Source: Sycon ciliatum
Lineage: Eukaryota > Porifera > Calcarea > Leucosolenida > Sycettidae
Direction of reading: 5' to 3'
Assembly: GCF_964019385.1 (NCBI RefSeq)
Contig: NC_088644.1
Coordinates: forward strand, 22,739,866 to 22,803,865
Length of the DNA stretch: 64,000 nt
In this document: positions 61,201 to 64,000 of the stretch, piece after piece
Numbering within the stretch: the stretch's first letter is position 1
Layout of the letters: every line of letters begins with the position of its first letter
Position numbers and translations under genes: made by a program
Notes under the pieces: model-generated
What the model was told of the DNA's origin: nothing
The model's database searches: none
What the model saw: the letters and a program-made list of their open reading frames with translations, nothing else

Positions 61201-62584
61201 TTCACTGTCCTTCATTCTGCAGTTTTCTCCGATGCAAGTGATGAAAGTCTGTTCAGTGCAAGTCCCAGAGCGGCCAGTCGCCAACATGCCGCCGCTGGTG
61301 CCGGAATTATTGAGATGCGTGACGGCGATGGCACTTTCAGGAGCATCGATCAAGAAAGTTTTCGCAGCCTTAGCAGAGGATCTGATGCTCCCATTGCGCA
61401 CCGAGTGAACAACACGCAGCCACAGCAAGATCCGGTAAAGGTATAGGCAGCTTGAGTTGAAACTAGAAACTGATGATGGTGCACCGGCAATCGTGCCTTC
61501 TCACCTTAGTTCGATCAGTTCCGCATGCAGAAACACATTACTGGTTTGTGCATACTAGAGGGTGTCTTGATGCCGTTTGAAGTTTAGCCTGAAGAGCTAG
61601 TACTTGCCTTCTTGCATGCCCTACAGACCTTGATGCTCTAATAACAAAGTAAAGCTGCATGCCAATTTGATTCAGAGCAGAATGGATGCCAAACACAAAA
61701 ATGTGTTTAACACTCCCAGCTGATTTAAATTCGTCTAAGAAAGAGACTCTTGGAGAAGCACGATTTGAGCAGCGGCATGAAAGTAGAGGCTGCAAGTTGA
61801 AACCTTGCATCTTTGTTCACAGGTTGTGCATAACGCTAAAACAGAAGGCAGGCAGGAAAGTAGTTGTTAGCATTCCCCTTCCCCTCCAAATACAATCAAA
61901 TGAGTCGGGTTGGCCTGCAATCAGAGTTGGCCGTTTGAGTCTAAGAATCTAATCATGGCTCAGGCTGAGGTAGAATACCAACCTCCTAATTTCTTTCTGT
62001 TACGCAAACACCTTGGCGAATGCCCTGGCCTGAACCCACCCCATACGACCATAAGCATTGGTTTTACTCAGCTATACATATGCACGGCACCTTCTTTAGA
62101 CTGTATATCTGTAAGGAGTGGTTTGAGAACCTGCTGCAGTGTCACTGAGTCGCTCAATGAAATCTGATCATGTGAGTCAAGAACGTGCCGAATGTTGTGC
62201 AGCCCTAGACGCAGCTGTGTACACTGGGATTTGGACAGGTGCAAGACTTTTGTGATCGGATTTCATCATTTTTGAGCACTGCATTGTGCATGTACTTCTT
62301 GCATTGACCCTACCGTATATTTATTGTTTATGCTCTTGCTGCACCCCACCCAGGTGCCACTAGTGTCCATGGCCGCCAAACATACCCAGGATCCATCCAC
62401 TGCGTCTAGTTCCTTCACGCGCACAGTGGCCACTGTGTCGTCCGGGTTTGACCATGACACACTCAACAAGCACCATCCCGGCAAGAGGCGTAGCAAGCCT
62501 CCGTCACTGCAGACCAGGGTTTACGAGGAGGATTCCGACGAACCTCAGGAAGCATTTTGGGATAGAGATTCAGATTCAGAATGA
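23373..62584 (+). CDS. WDR49/WDR64/EFCAB8-type WD40 protein, about 36 exons
   Basis: Exons: 23373-23677, 29837-29909, 30080-30178, 30424-30501, 34036-34089, 34821-34886, 35139-35186, 36357-36391, 38205-38283, 38587-38640, 39189-39291, 39789-39909, 40332-40465, 40831-40947, 41844-41934, 42541-42605, 43373-43431, 46872-46958, 47157-47235, 47775-47836, 47989-(about 48060), 49377-49445, 51789-51884, 52426-52547, 53267-53339, 54941-55456, 55661-55687, 55812-55913, 56480-56572, 57084-57144, 57384-57548, 57978-58129, 58831-59763, 60489-60900, 61223-61440, 62354-62584. All junction phases agree except 47989/49377. The order of EF-hand-like region then WD40 blades, with signatures such as GGYDGHIRLWRPF, HIKPVIQLLM, AAWDSSISFW, GGDDRIIK and AVGWARF, is typical of the WDR49/WDR64/EFCAB8 family. 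Members are linked to cilia and sperm; a ciliary role is inference. At about 1,700 residues it is longer than I expect for the family because of its disordered tail. Confidence 0.85.
23794..24674. mobile_element. Palindromic TTAA element, copy 2
   Basis: Same whole-element inverted repeat as copy 1, in intron 1. The left end carries an extra tandem TTAAAGGGGAAG (23794-23805) before the regular end at 23806. Right end TTAA at 24671-24674 is shared with copy 3. Confidence 0.85.
24671..25527. mobile_element. Palindromic TTAA element, copy 3, abutting copy 2
   Basis: Begins at the inner TTAAGGCAAAAATT of the normal end, so it lacks the outer 12 bp and shares its TTAA with copy 2. The right end is complete (CTTCCCCTTTAA). 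Copies 2 and 3 form a head-to-tail tandem of palindromes. Confidence 0.85.
26050..27622 (-). pseudogene. LINE reverse transcriptase domain, split by an insertion
   Basis: The fingers part (KLPTCKASGPDGIPN, PANYRPIS) ends at 27161 and the palm part (KVCERIFYDHL onwards) resumes at 26811. The catalytic YADD-type motif is FADD. A further frame break lies near 26600-26640, at the DLAKAFD-like motif. Confidence 0.8.
26817..27155. mobile_element. 339-bp insertion inside the LINE
   Basis: Flanked by the 5-bp direct repeat ACTTT (26812-26816 and 27156-27160). Its ends, GTGTTGTGTATG and GAACAACATAAC, are weak inverted repeats. Excising it with one ACTTT restores the RT reading frame exactly across the conserved SKVCER region. 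Superfamily not assigned; it has a T/C-rich right end and no coding potential. Confidence 0.75.
27996..28850 (-). pseudogene. LINE APE endonuclease domain
   Basis: Contains the family landmarks NCRS, CLCETWL, SVYRHPG, GDLNARHSDW (metal-binding and phosphate-contact region) and SDH (catalytic histidine region). At least one frame break near 28770 separates the first block from the rest. Confidence 0.8.
29837..36391 (+). CDS. WD40 gene exons 2-8, EF-hand-like region
   Basis: Seven short exons: 29837-29909, 30080-30178, 30424-30501, 34036-34089, 34821-34886, 35139-35186 and 36357-36391. Most begin and end in phase 0. They encode helical segments (KPPLVELLIASDLRVLKGLL, NWRFGKEEFRSVMHEAL, ININTLLEFVLPAEK, DQFYDLVNPLLEDTISWEH, IPEWGEFTQLM) that resemble degenerate paired EF-hands. 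The usual calcium-binding Asp/Glu loops are not evident, so calcium binding is doubtful. Confidence 0.75.
30660..31930 (-). mobile_element. Penelope-like element, 5'-truncated, GIY-YIG end
   Basis: On the minus strand: YLDLSI (end of the RT palm), ELFVKPSHSGVHLSYSSALP, a conserved connector with NDYP, LPYIND and RAVRSYSKN (31700-31490), then a zinc-like Cys block and a GIY-YIG endonuclease core (VYSMFCSICGEEYVGETERC, 31343-31284, followed by RERFQEHYREA). This order is diagnostic for Penelope-like elements. The RT is nearly all missing, and there is a frameshift near 31440. The element is dead. Confidence 0.85.
32085..32268. repeat. Tandem duplication of about 92 bp
   Basis: Two copies (about 32080-32173 and 32175-32268) of a unit running from GAAGACCATGGACGCTC to GCAGAACGGTTGTAG, each with a C-run of 9-12. 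The second copy runs into the inverted-repeat arm. Confidence 0.8.
32238..32765 (-). repeat. Left arm of large inverted repeat with hammerhead ribozyme
   Basis: Nearly identical in reverse complement to 33425-33933 over the outer 400 bp (from AGATTCTRCTGGGCAGAACG inward), with diverging inner ends. It holds a hammerhead ribozyme on the minus strand (32403-32497). Confidence 0.9.
32403..32497 (-). ncRNA. Type I hammerhead ribozyme (minus-strand copy)
   Basis: Exact reverse complement of the plus-strand ribozyme at 33675-33769 through the core. On the minus strand it reads outer helix GGGACCGT, inner stem I ATTGGT, core CTGATGA, stem II GTTA/TAAC, GAAA, short stem III closed by AGCT, then ACCAAT. 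All core nucleotides are intact. Predicted cleavage lies on the 5' side of ACCAAT. Confidence 0.88.
32926..33418 (+). pseudogene. Broken zinc-finger gene fragment (hAT/ZNF862-like N-terminus)
   Basis: ATG at 32926 starts a basic region (SGKRKPS...KKPRG) and KWVAEYDN, then the frame is broken near 33042 by one extra base (stop TGA). The next frame continues with VWLSYER, KCKMCSRF, FVVGSRNLKTSAFTDHAASEM and HRHEV. CxxC followed about 30 residues later by H...H, after a short SxxWL segment, is the N-terminal zinc finger found in hAT-derived proteins such as ZNF862 relatives. No transposase core follows. It lies exactly between the ribozyme-bearing arms. Confidence 0.65.
33425..33933 (+). repeat. 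Right arm of large inverted repeat with hammerhead ribozyme
   Basis: Partner of 32238-32765. The two arms enclose about 660 bp. Differences are a few substitutions, one 6-bp indel near 32510/33655 and a 2-bp indel near 33521. Confidence 0.9.
33675..33769 (+). ncRNA. Type I hammerhead ribozyme (plus-strand copy)
   Basis: Outer helix GGACCGT (33675-33681) pairs with ACGGTCC (33763-33769). Inner stem I ATTGGT (33702-33707) pairs with ACCAAT (33746-33751). Core CTGATGA 33708-33714; stem II GTTA/TAAC (33715-33718 / 33728-33731) with a 9-nt loop; GAAA 33732-33735; stem III ACA/TGT closed by AGCT (33735-33744). H17 is A33745, so cleavage is predicted between 33745 and 33746. All conserved core bases are present and all helices are perfect. 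The internal loop in stem I could contact loop II, as in active natural ribozymes. Short stem III is typical of ribozymes in Penelope-like elements and retrozymes. Confidence 0.9.
35405..36232. mobile_element. Palindromic TTAA element, diverged copy
   Basis: 828 bp, TTAAAGGGGA at the left and TCCCCTTTAA at the right, with the same two-unit arms as the other copies but clearly more substitutions and small deletions. An older member of the family, in the intron between 35186 and 36357. Confidence 0.8.
36479..37047. mobile_element. TA-flanked MITE, CAGTCAAACCTCG ends
   Basis: 569 bp; CAGTCAAACCTCGTTAGAAC at the left and the near reverse complement at the right, with TA on both sides. Several inner GAAAGTTCGT blocks also pair. 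These are Tc1/mariner/pogo-type ends; no transposase. Confidence 0.8.
37790..37965. mobile_element. MITE, TATAAGCCGCACCCCC family, truncated copy
   Basis: Shares with 43070-43245 the blocks GTATTTTCC, TATAAGCCGCACCCC, CCCTATTTATCACCGTTA and GTTCAAAGTGCG. The right terminal repeat is missing. Confidence 0.65.
38205..43431 (+). CDS. WD40 gene exons 9-17, first WD40 blades
   Basis: Exons 38205-38283, 38587-38640, 39189-39291, 39789-39909, 40332-40465, 40831-40947, 41844-41934, 42541-42605 and 43373-43431. Residues include YMIVSRPGVITRLD (first blade), KTIWVHDAVIMGTLQKMAVA followed by VLIYDIERD (the family's landmark second blade), CDDGGLVSVFHF, VLYLPSVKAYITC, GCDVFAYD and GGYDGHIRLWRPF. Every junction phase agrees. 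The donor after 41934 is GC (gcaagt) rather than GT. Confidence 0.85.
41250..41319. repeat. 23-bp tandem repeat, three copies
   Basis: Unit CATACTACACATGGTTAACATTT, three perfect copies within an intron. Confidence 0.9.
43070..43245. mobile_element. MITE, TACCGTATTTTCC ends
   Basis: 176 bp, TACCGTATTTTCCACTATAA at the left and the imperfect reverse complement (TAATACGGTA) at the right; same family as 37790-37965. Confidence 0.7.
43663..43778. repeat. 39-bp tandem repeat, three copies
   Basis: Unit CTGTAATGTACTAATGATCT... ending AGCTGGTTCAGG. A related half unit with GCTGCAAGGTTCCTC lies at 43523-43570, and the phrase GTAGAGTCTACAGCGCTTGG occurs at 43626 and 43949, so the area has seen local duplications. 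Confidence 0.85.
44224..45089. mobile_element. Palindromic TTAA element, copy 4
   Basis: 866 bp, complete ends (TTAAAGGGG ... CCCCTTTAA), same structure as copies 1-3 and very similar in sequence. In the intron 43432-46871. Confidence 0.85.
46262..46380. repeat. 25-bp tandem repeat, nearly five copies
   Basis: Unit ACTCGGGGTGGTCGTTCGGG plus GTGGC; the last copies carry GCTC in place of GTTC. G-rich on the plus strand with regularly spaced GGGG runs. Confidence 0.9.
46479..46845. mobile_element. MITE, ACCGGTTGTAAGTCGACC ends
   Basis: About 367 bp. Left TACCGTAATTTACCGG and TTGTAAGTCGACC, right GGTCGACTTACAACCGG. Internal copies of GGTTATAAGTCGA repeat the end motif. Confidence 0.65.
46872..49445 (+). 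CDS. WD40 gene exons 18-22, middle WD40 blades
   Basis: Exons 46872-46958 (MKGHIKPVIQLLML...LCRDA), 47157-47235 (VIRVWDMLGHS), 47775-47836 (NCLMLHDTIHDRLVFSFDEK), 47989-about 48060 (PPETREFVCCQVLNSDYS) and 49377-49445 (LITAAWDSSISFWAI). Blades follow the WD40 GH...WD pattern. The join 47989 to 49377 is unresolved: every nearby GT in the GGTGGT run ends in phase 2, while 49377 needs phase 0. Either an extra microexon exists or the GGT run contains an assembly error. Confidence 0.75.
48127..48350. repeat. 27-bp minisatellite, about 8 copies
   Basis: Unit GCGGTAGCATTGCTGTGCCTTGCTTCT with few variants; degenerate units continue to about 48425. Because 27 is a multiple of 3, long frames stay open on both strands. 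Confidence 0.92.
48995..49180. mobile_element. pogo/Tigger-like MITE
   Basis: 186 bp; CAGTCGTCCCTCTCTAATCC at the left and GGATTATAGAGGGACCACTG at the right, flanked by TA (48993-48994 and 49181-49182). The interior repeats AATCCAGCACCCTC. These ends resemble pogo/Tigger inverted repeats. Confidence 0.8.
49200..49271 (+). ncRNA. Type I hammerhead ribozyme, second family
   Basis: Outer helix TGCTTG (49200-49205) / CAAGTA (49266-49271). Inner stem I GTTGCA (49208-49213) / TGCGAT (49250-49255), with two G-U pairs. Core CTGATGA 49214-49220; stem II GGT/GCC with a 7-nt loop; GAAA 49234-49237; stem III ACAG/CTGT closed by the stable tetraloop TTCG (49237-49248). H17 is C49249, the preferred base, so cleavage is predicted after 49249. 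Unrelated in stem sequence to the 33675 ribozyme, with the same layout. Confidence 0.8.
49615..51660. repeat. 28-bp satellite array, about 73 copies
   Basis: Unit CACACTTTGGGTGATGTGTG plus TCAAGTCT, repeated almost without variation over about 2,045 bp. The only clear variant is one C for T near 51620. It fills most of the intron 49446-51788. Each reading frame meets a TGA, so it is not coding. Confidence 0.98.
51789..53339 (+). CDS. WD40 gene exons 23-25
   Basis: 51789-51884 (AAITSLALSVNEKFLISGGD, DRIIK), 52426-52547 (VWDVSTYGIVHAF, then AVGWAR) and 53267-53339 (FLTQYEVNSCSSF). A G..D.IIK|VWD blade split by an intron is typical. The donor at 52548 is GC (gcaagg). Phases agree. Confidence 0.85.
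53917..54913. mobile_element. DNA transposon with CAGTGTCTGCTC ends
   Basis: Perfect 12-bp terminal inverted repeats and flanking ATTGT (53912-53916 and 54914-54918). CAGTG ends resemble hAT elements, but hAT duplications are 8 bp, so the superfamily is uncertain. The interior holds repeated ACCCGG(TT) motifs near both ends and a LINE 3' fragment. It ends only 27 bp before exon 54941. Confidence 0.65.
54184..54601 (-). mobile_element. LINE 3' fragment, relative of the intron-1 LINE
   Basis: The minus-strand frame encodes the C-terminal region after the RT (ERLEIHHRKMLRILFSLPP ... LHPPHLSVYNW ... ARLPLAK-type ... VAYSAWLALPGTTRN). It matches 25690-26053 in order (KILKIL, ELCPPHLMCFNW, IAYSVWLTLPREVKD) but with many differences. 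Truncated at the 5' side, nested in the element 53917-54913. Confidence 0.75.
54941..58129 (+). CDS. WD40 gene exons 26-32, last WD40 blades
   Basis: 54941-55456 (GHNTYICRAVVVSKAHIVTV, then IIVWNLRTG; followed by about 120 basic, disordered residues), 55661-55687 (VCLWKTEHQ, a 27-nt microexon with the weak donor gtttcc), 55812-55913, 56480-56572 (LVTSGHDRH), 57084-57144 (VYFWNLITG), 57384-57548 (LATANDNGDVILWSL) and 57978-58129 (WRAHGEEISSLLF ... VVGLWNVSGESIGLFGQ). The closing LFGQ matches the end of the propeller in this family. Phases agree throughout. Confidence 0.85.
56319..56368. repeat. (GAT)n trinucleotide repeat
   Basis: About 16 copies of GAT, in an intron. Confidence 0.95.
58150..58275. 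repeat. (GA)n then (TG)n microsatellite
   Basis: About 65 bp of AG dinucleotide followed by about 60 bp of TG with CATGCG interruptions, then a C-run at 58289-58302. Confidence 0.95.
58330..58422. repeat. Tandem repeat, three units of about 30 bp
   Basis: Three copies of CTTAGCCTGGCTGCAACTAC plus CTCA with variable spacers, in an intron. Confidence 0.85.
58831..62584 (+). CDS. WD40 gene exons 33-36, disordered C-terminal tail
   Basis: 58831-59763 (311 codons), 60489-60900, 61223-61440 and 62354-62584 (stop TGA). The first continues directly from LFGQ with KLHWDLEKR, then becomes Ser/Gln/Pro/Asn-rich (QSSSPG, HTQSSSHSSHAHQHQ). The second holds a charged helix and the basic patch NSRRRSRRRSSSG. 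The last ends in an acidic EEDSDEPQEAFWDRDSDSE. I recognise no domain. Phases agree at all junctions (0, 0, 1+2, 0). The tail is probably a species- or clade-specific extension. Confidence 0.8.
59950..60163. mobile_element. MITE with ACTGTAAATATACAAA ends
   Basis: 214 bp; 24-bp terminal inverted repeats with one mismatch. The interior repeats TTTCGGCG. Located in the intron 59764-60488. Confidence 0.75.
62137..62288. mobile_element. Short palindromic MITE, second full copy
   Basis: CAGTGTCACTGAGTCGCTCA and AATGAAATCTGATCA at the left pair with GATCGGATTTCAT and TTGAGCACTG at the right. Same family as 17392-17546. It ends 66 bp before the last coding exon. Confidence 0.65.
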
Positions 62585-62793
62585 AGAGTGATGGGAACCC
62601 GATATAAAACAGTTTTTATGCAGTCTTTGAACTTGTAGTGGTGCTTTCGCACCGGCTGGTATAGTTCAATTCAGCATTCAGTAAAACGTGTGAGCTCTAC
62701 TTCTAACAAAATGAGAAAGCACACTGCAGACACAATTGTAAACTAGTGCAAGATGTGAATGATGTTCTCATGAATGGTGTGCGAAAAAATACA

Positions 62794-62799
62794 AATAAA
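62794..62799 (+). terminator. Polyadenylation signal of the WD40 gene
   Basis: AATAAA 210 bp after the stop codon, in an A-rich context, the first such signal downstream of 62584. Confidence 0.6.
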
Positions 62800-62948
62800 T
62801 AATGGTGCAGTCGCCAGTTGAGGCAGCTCAAGAAGCTGTGTGATGAGTTAAATTCTGATTCTGATTCTGAATTTCAAGAAAGGGTGAGGATCTCATTATG
62901 TTGTCATGGTTATAAAGTTACAAAAAGCCTTGAAGGTGCTTTGGTATT

Positions 62949-63134
62949 TCAAAACTCTGATACTGTCCTATAACGATGTTTCTTCAGCTTTTTGAGGATG
63001 AACACAGCCGAAACGCCGCCCAGCATGAAGCCAGCTAGTGCGCACAGTGTGCCAATGAGAATTTCTTTTCCTGTCGCACACAAAGAAAGCAAAATCTGCT
63101 TCATACTCCAAAGTGAACCTTTAACGCAATTCAC
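62949..63134 (-). CDS. Possible 3' exon of a small membrane protein
   Basis: A 61-codon minus-strand frame. From an inner Met it encodes MKQILLSLCATGKEILIGTL, a Gly/Ala-rich hydrophobic helix (CALAGFMLGGVSAVFIL) and a basic tail KKLKKHRYRTVSEF, which is convincing for a single-pass membrane segment. Upstream on the minus strand (63205-63465) are other open frames, one Cys-rich, that could be its 5' exon. No splice link is proven. Confidence 0.35.
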   Translation of the reverse strand: MNCVKGSLWSMKQILLSLCATGKEILIGTLCALAGFMLGGVSAVFILKKLKKHRYRTVSEF

Positions 63135-63465
63135 ACTTTCTGCTGGGTTCCAAGCTTATGGTATCCTCTACCGCCGACAACTTCCCACCCAATATTTCTA
63201 TTCATCACATTGTACATGTAGGTGTTGTGTATGAACTGGCAAAAGGCATGATGCTGATAGCGTAACAGCACAGCCAGCCTGGAGTAATGACAATACTGAA
63301 TTTAGGACCACTTGGAACCAGGTTTAGCACAGATTGACGAATGTTTCGAAAAGTGGCGGTTACGACAGGCAGAGTGAAACATCTGCTGGTAGCGACCCAC
63401 TCCTGATACAGAACAATTTGCATCTCCATGCGACACCACATACTATATGGGTGGTGTGGATCCAA

Positions 63466-64000
63466 AGTCGTTATTTGTTTTTACTGGGGTGCCAGGGGTG
63501 TAGTAACACTTTTAGTACACCTACATAATATTATACACCTACCTGGCTGATGGTGGATAATCAGGAGTACGGGGCACACCCTACAGTACTACAGTCACTG
63601 TTGGGGTAGGGGTACTTGCTACAGTACTACTTCAGGGTGTAGACAGTACCTATACACCGACAGTACTTCAGTACTATCAGGGTAGGGTACTTGCTTTCTA
63701 CTGTCTACACCCTGTTCTACAGTATTATTGTTGGGCACCCAAGAACGGCCAGGCTAGAAATTCACTAAGCACAGCATAGCAGTGTATACACGGTGACTCA
63801 ACAGCGCACAGACTGGAGTAATACATGAAGATAAGAACCGGGTCTAGGCTAGGAGGCTAGGTGGCTGGCGCCCCAGTCCTTCGGCGACCAACAGTACTGT
63901 ATGCTTTCTGCTGCCGTATGTACAACAGTGCTGCTGGAAACTGAAACCCGACCCCTGAGCGGTGCACTCACATTGCAGAGACTCAACACAGGATTGTAAC
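63466..64000. other. No gene seen; degenerate TACAGTACT repeats
   Basis: Repeated ACAGTACTAC and GGGTAGG(GG)TACTTGCT words between about 63575 and 63725. No open frame of note. Confidence 0.4.

Overview
This is eukaryotic nuclear DNA with many short exons in long introns, GT-AG and some GC-AG splice sites, dense microsatellites and many nested transposable elements. It most likely comes from an invertebrate metazoan. The main gene is a WD40 protein of the WDR49/WDR64/EFCAB8 type, and the repeats include a CR1/L2-like LINE, a Penelope-like element and many MITEs. I could not fix the phylum from sequence alone. All gene models below are my own splice models, built from open frames, splice-site consensus and phase agreement.

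Layout. (1) Positions 1-10980, plus strand: the 3' part of an unrecognised gene ending in a 511-codon, glutamine-rich, low-complexity exon. Its introns hold a palindromic TTAA element, a TA-flanked MITE, tRNA-derived SINE pieces and a Harbinger-like element. (2) 10981-23372: gene-poor, with long CT, TG, GA and CA microsatellites, several MITEs, and a small minus-strand gene (14673-15344) for a two-helix membrane protein with two PPAY motifs and a polyQ stretch. A perfect 69-bp palindrome lies about 370 bp before the next gene. (3) 23373-62584, plus strand: one gene of about 36 exons and about 1,700 codons, covering nearly 40 kb. It encodes an acidic N-terminus, an EF-hand-like helical region, a long series of WD40 repeats, and a roughly 600-residue disordered, basic, Ser/Gln-rich tail. 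(4) 62585-64000: the 3' flank, and a possible small minus-strand membrane-protein exon.

The introns of the WD40 gene act as a trap for mobile DNA. Intron 1 holds two palindromic TTAA elements and a nearly full-length minus-strand LINE that is itself interrupted by a 339-bp insertion. Intron 4 holds a 5'-truncated Penelope-like element (GIY-YIG end). Next to it is an inverted-repeat structure of about 1.7 kb whose two arms each contain a complete type I hammerhead ribozyme, flanking a broken zinc-finger gene piece. Later introns hold another hammerhead ribozyme, several minisatellites and a homogeneous 28-bp satellite of about 73 copies.

The most interesting signals are the three hammerhead ribozymes, especially the two facing outward in the inverted repeat, and the family of about 860-bp whole-element palindromes with TTAA ends.
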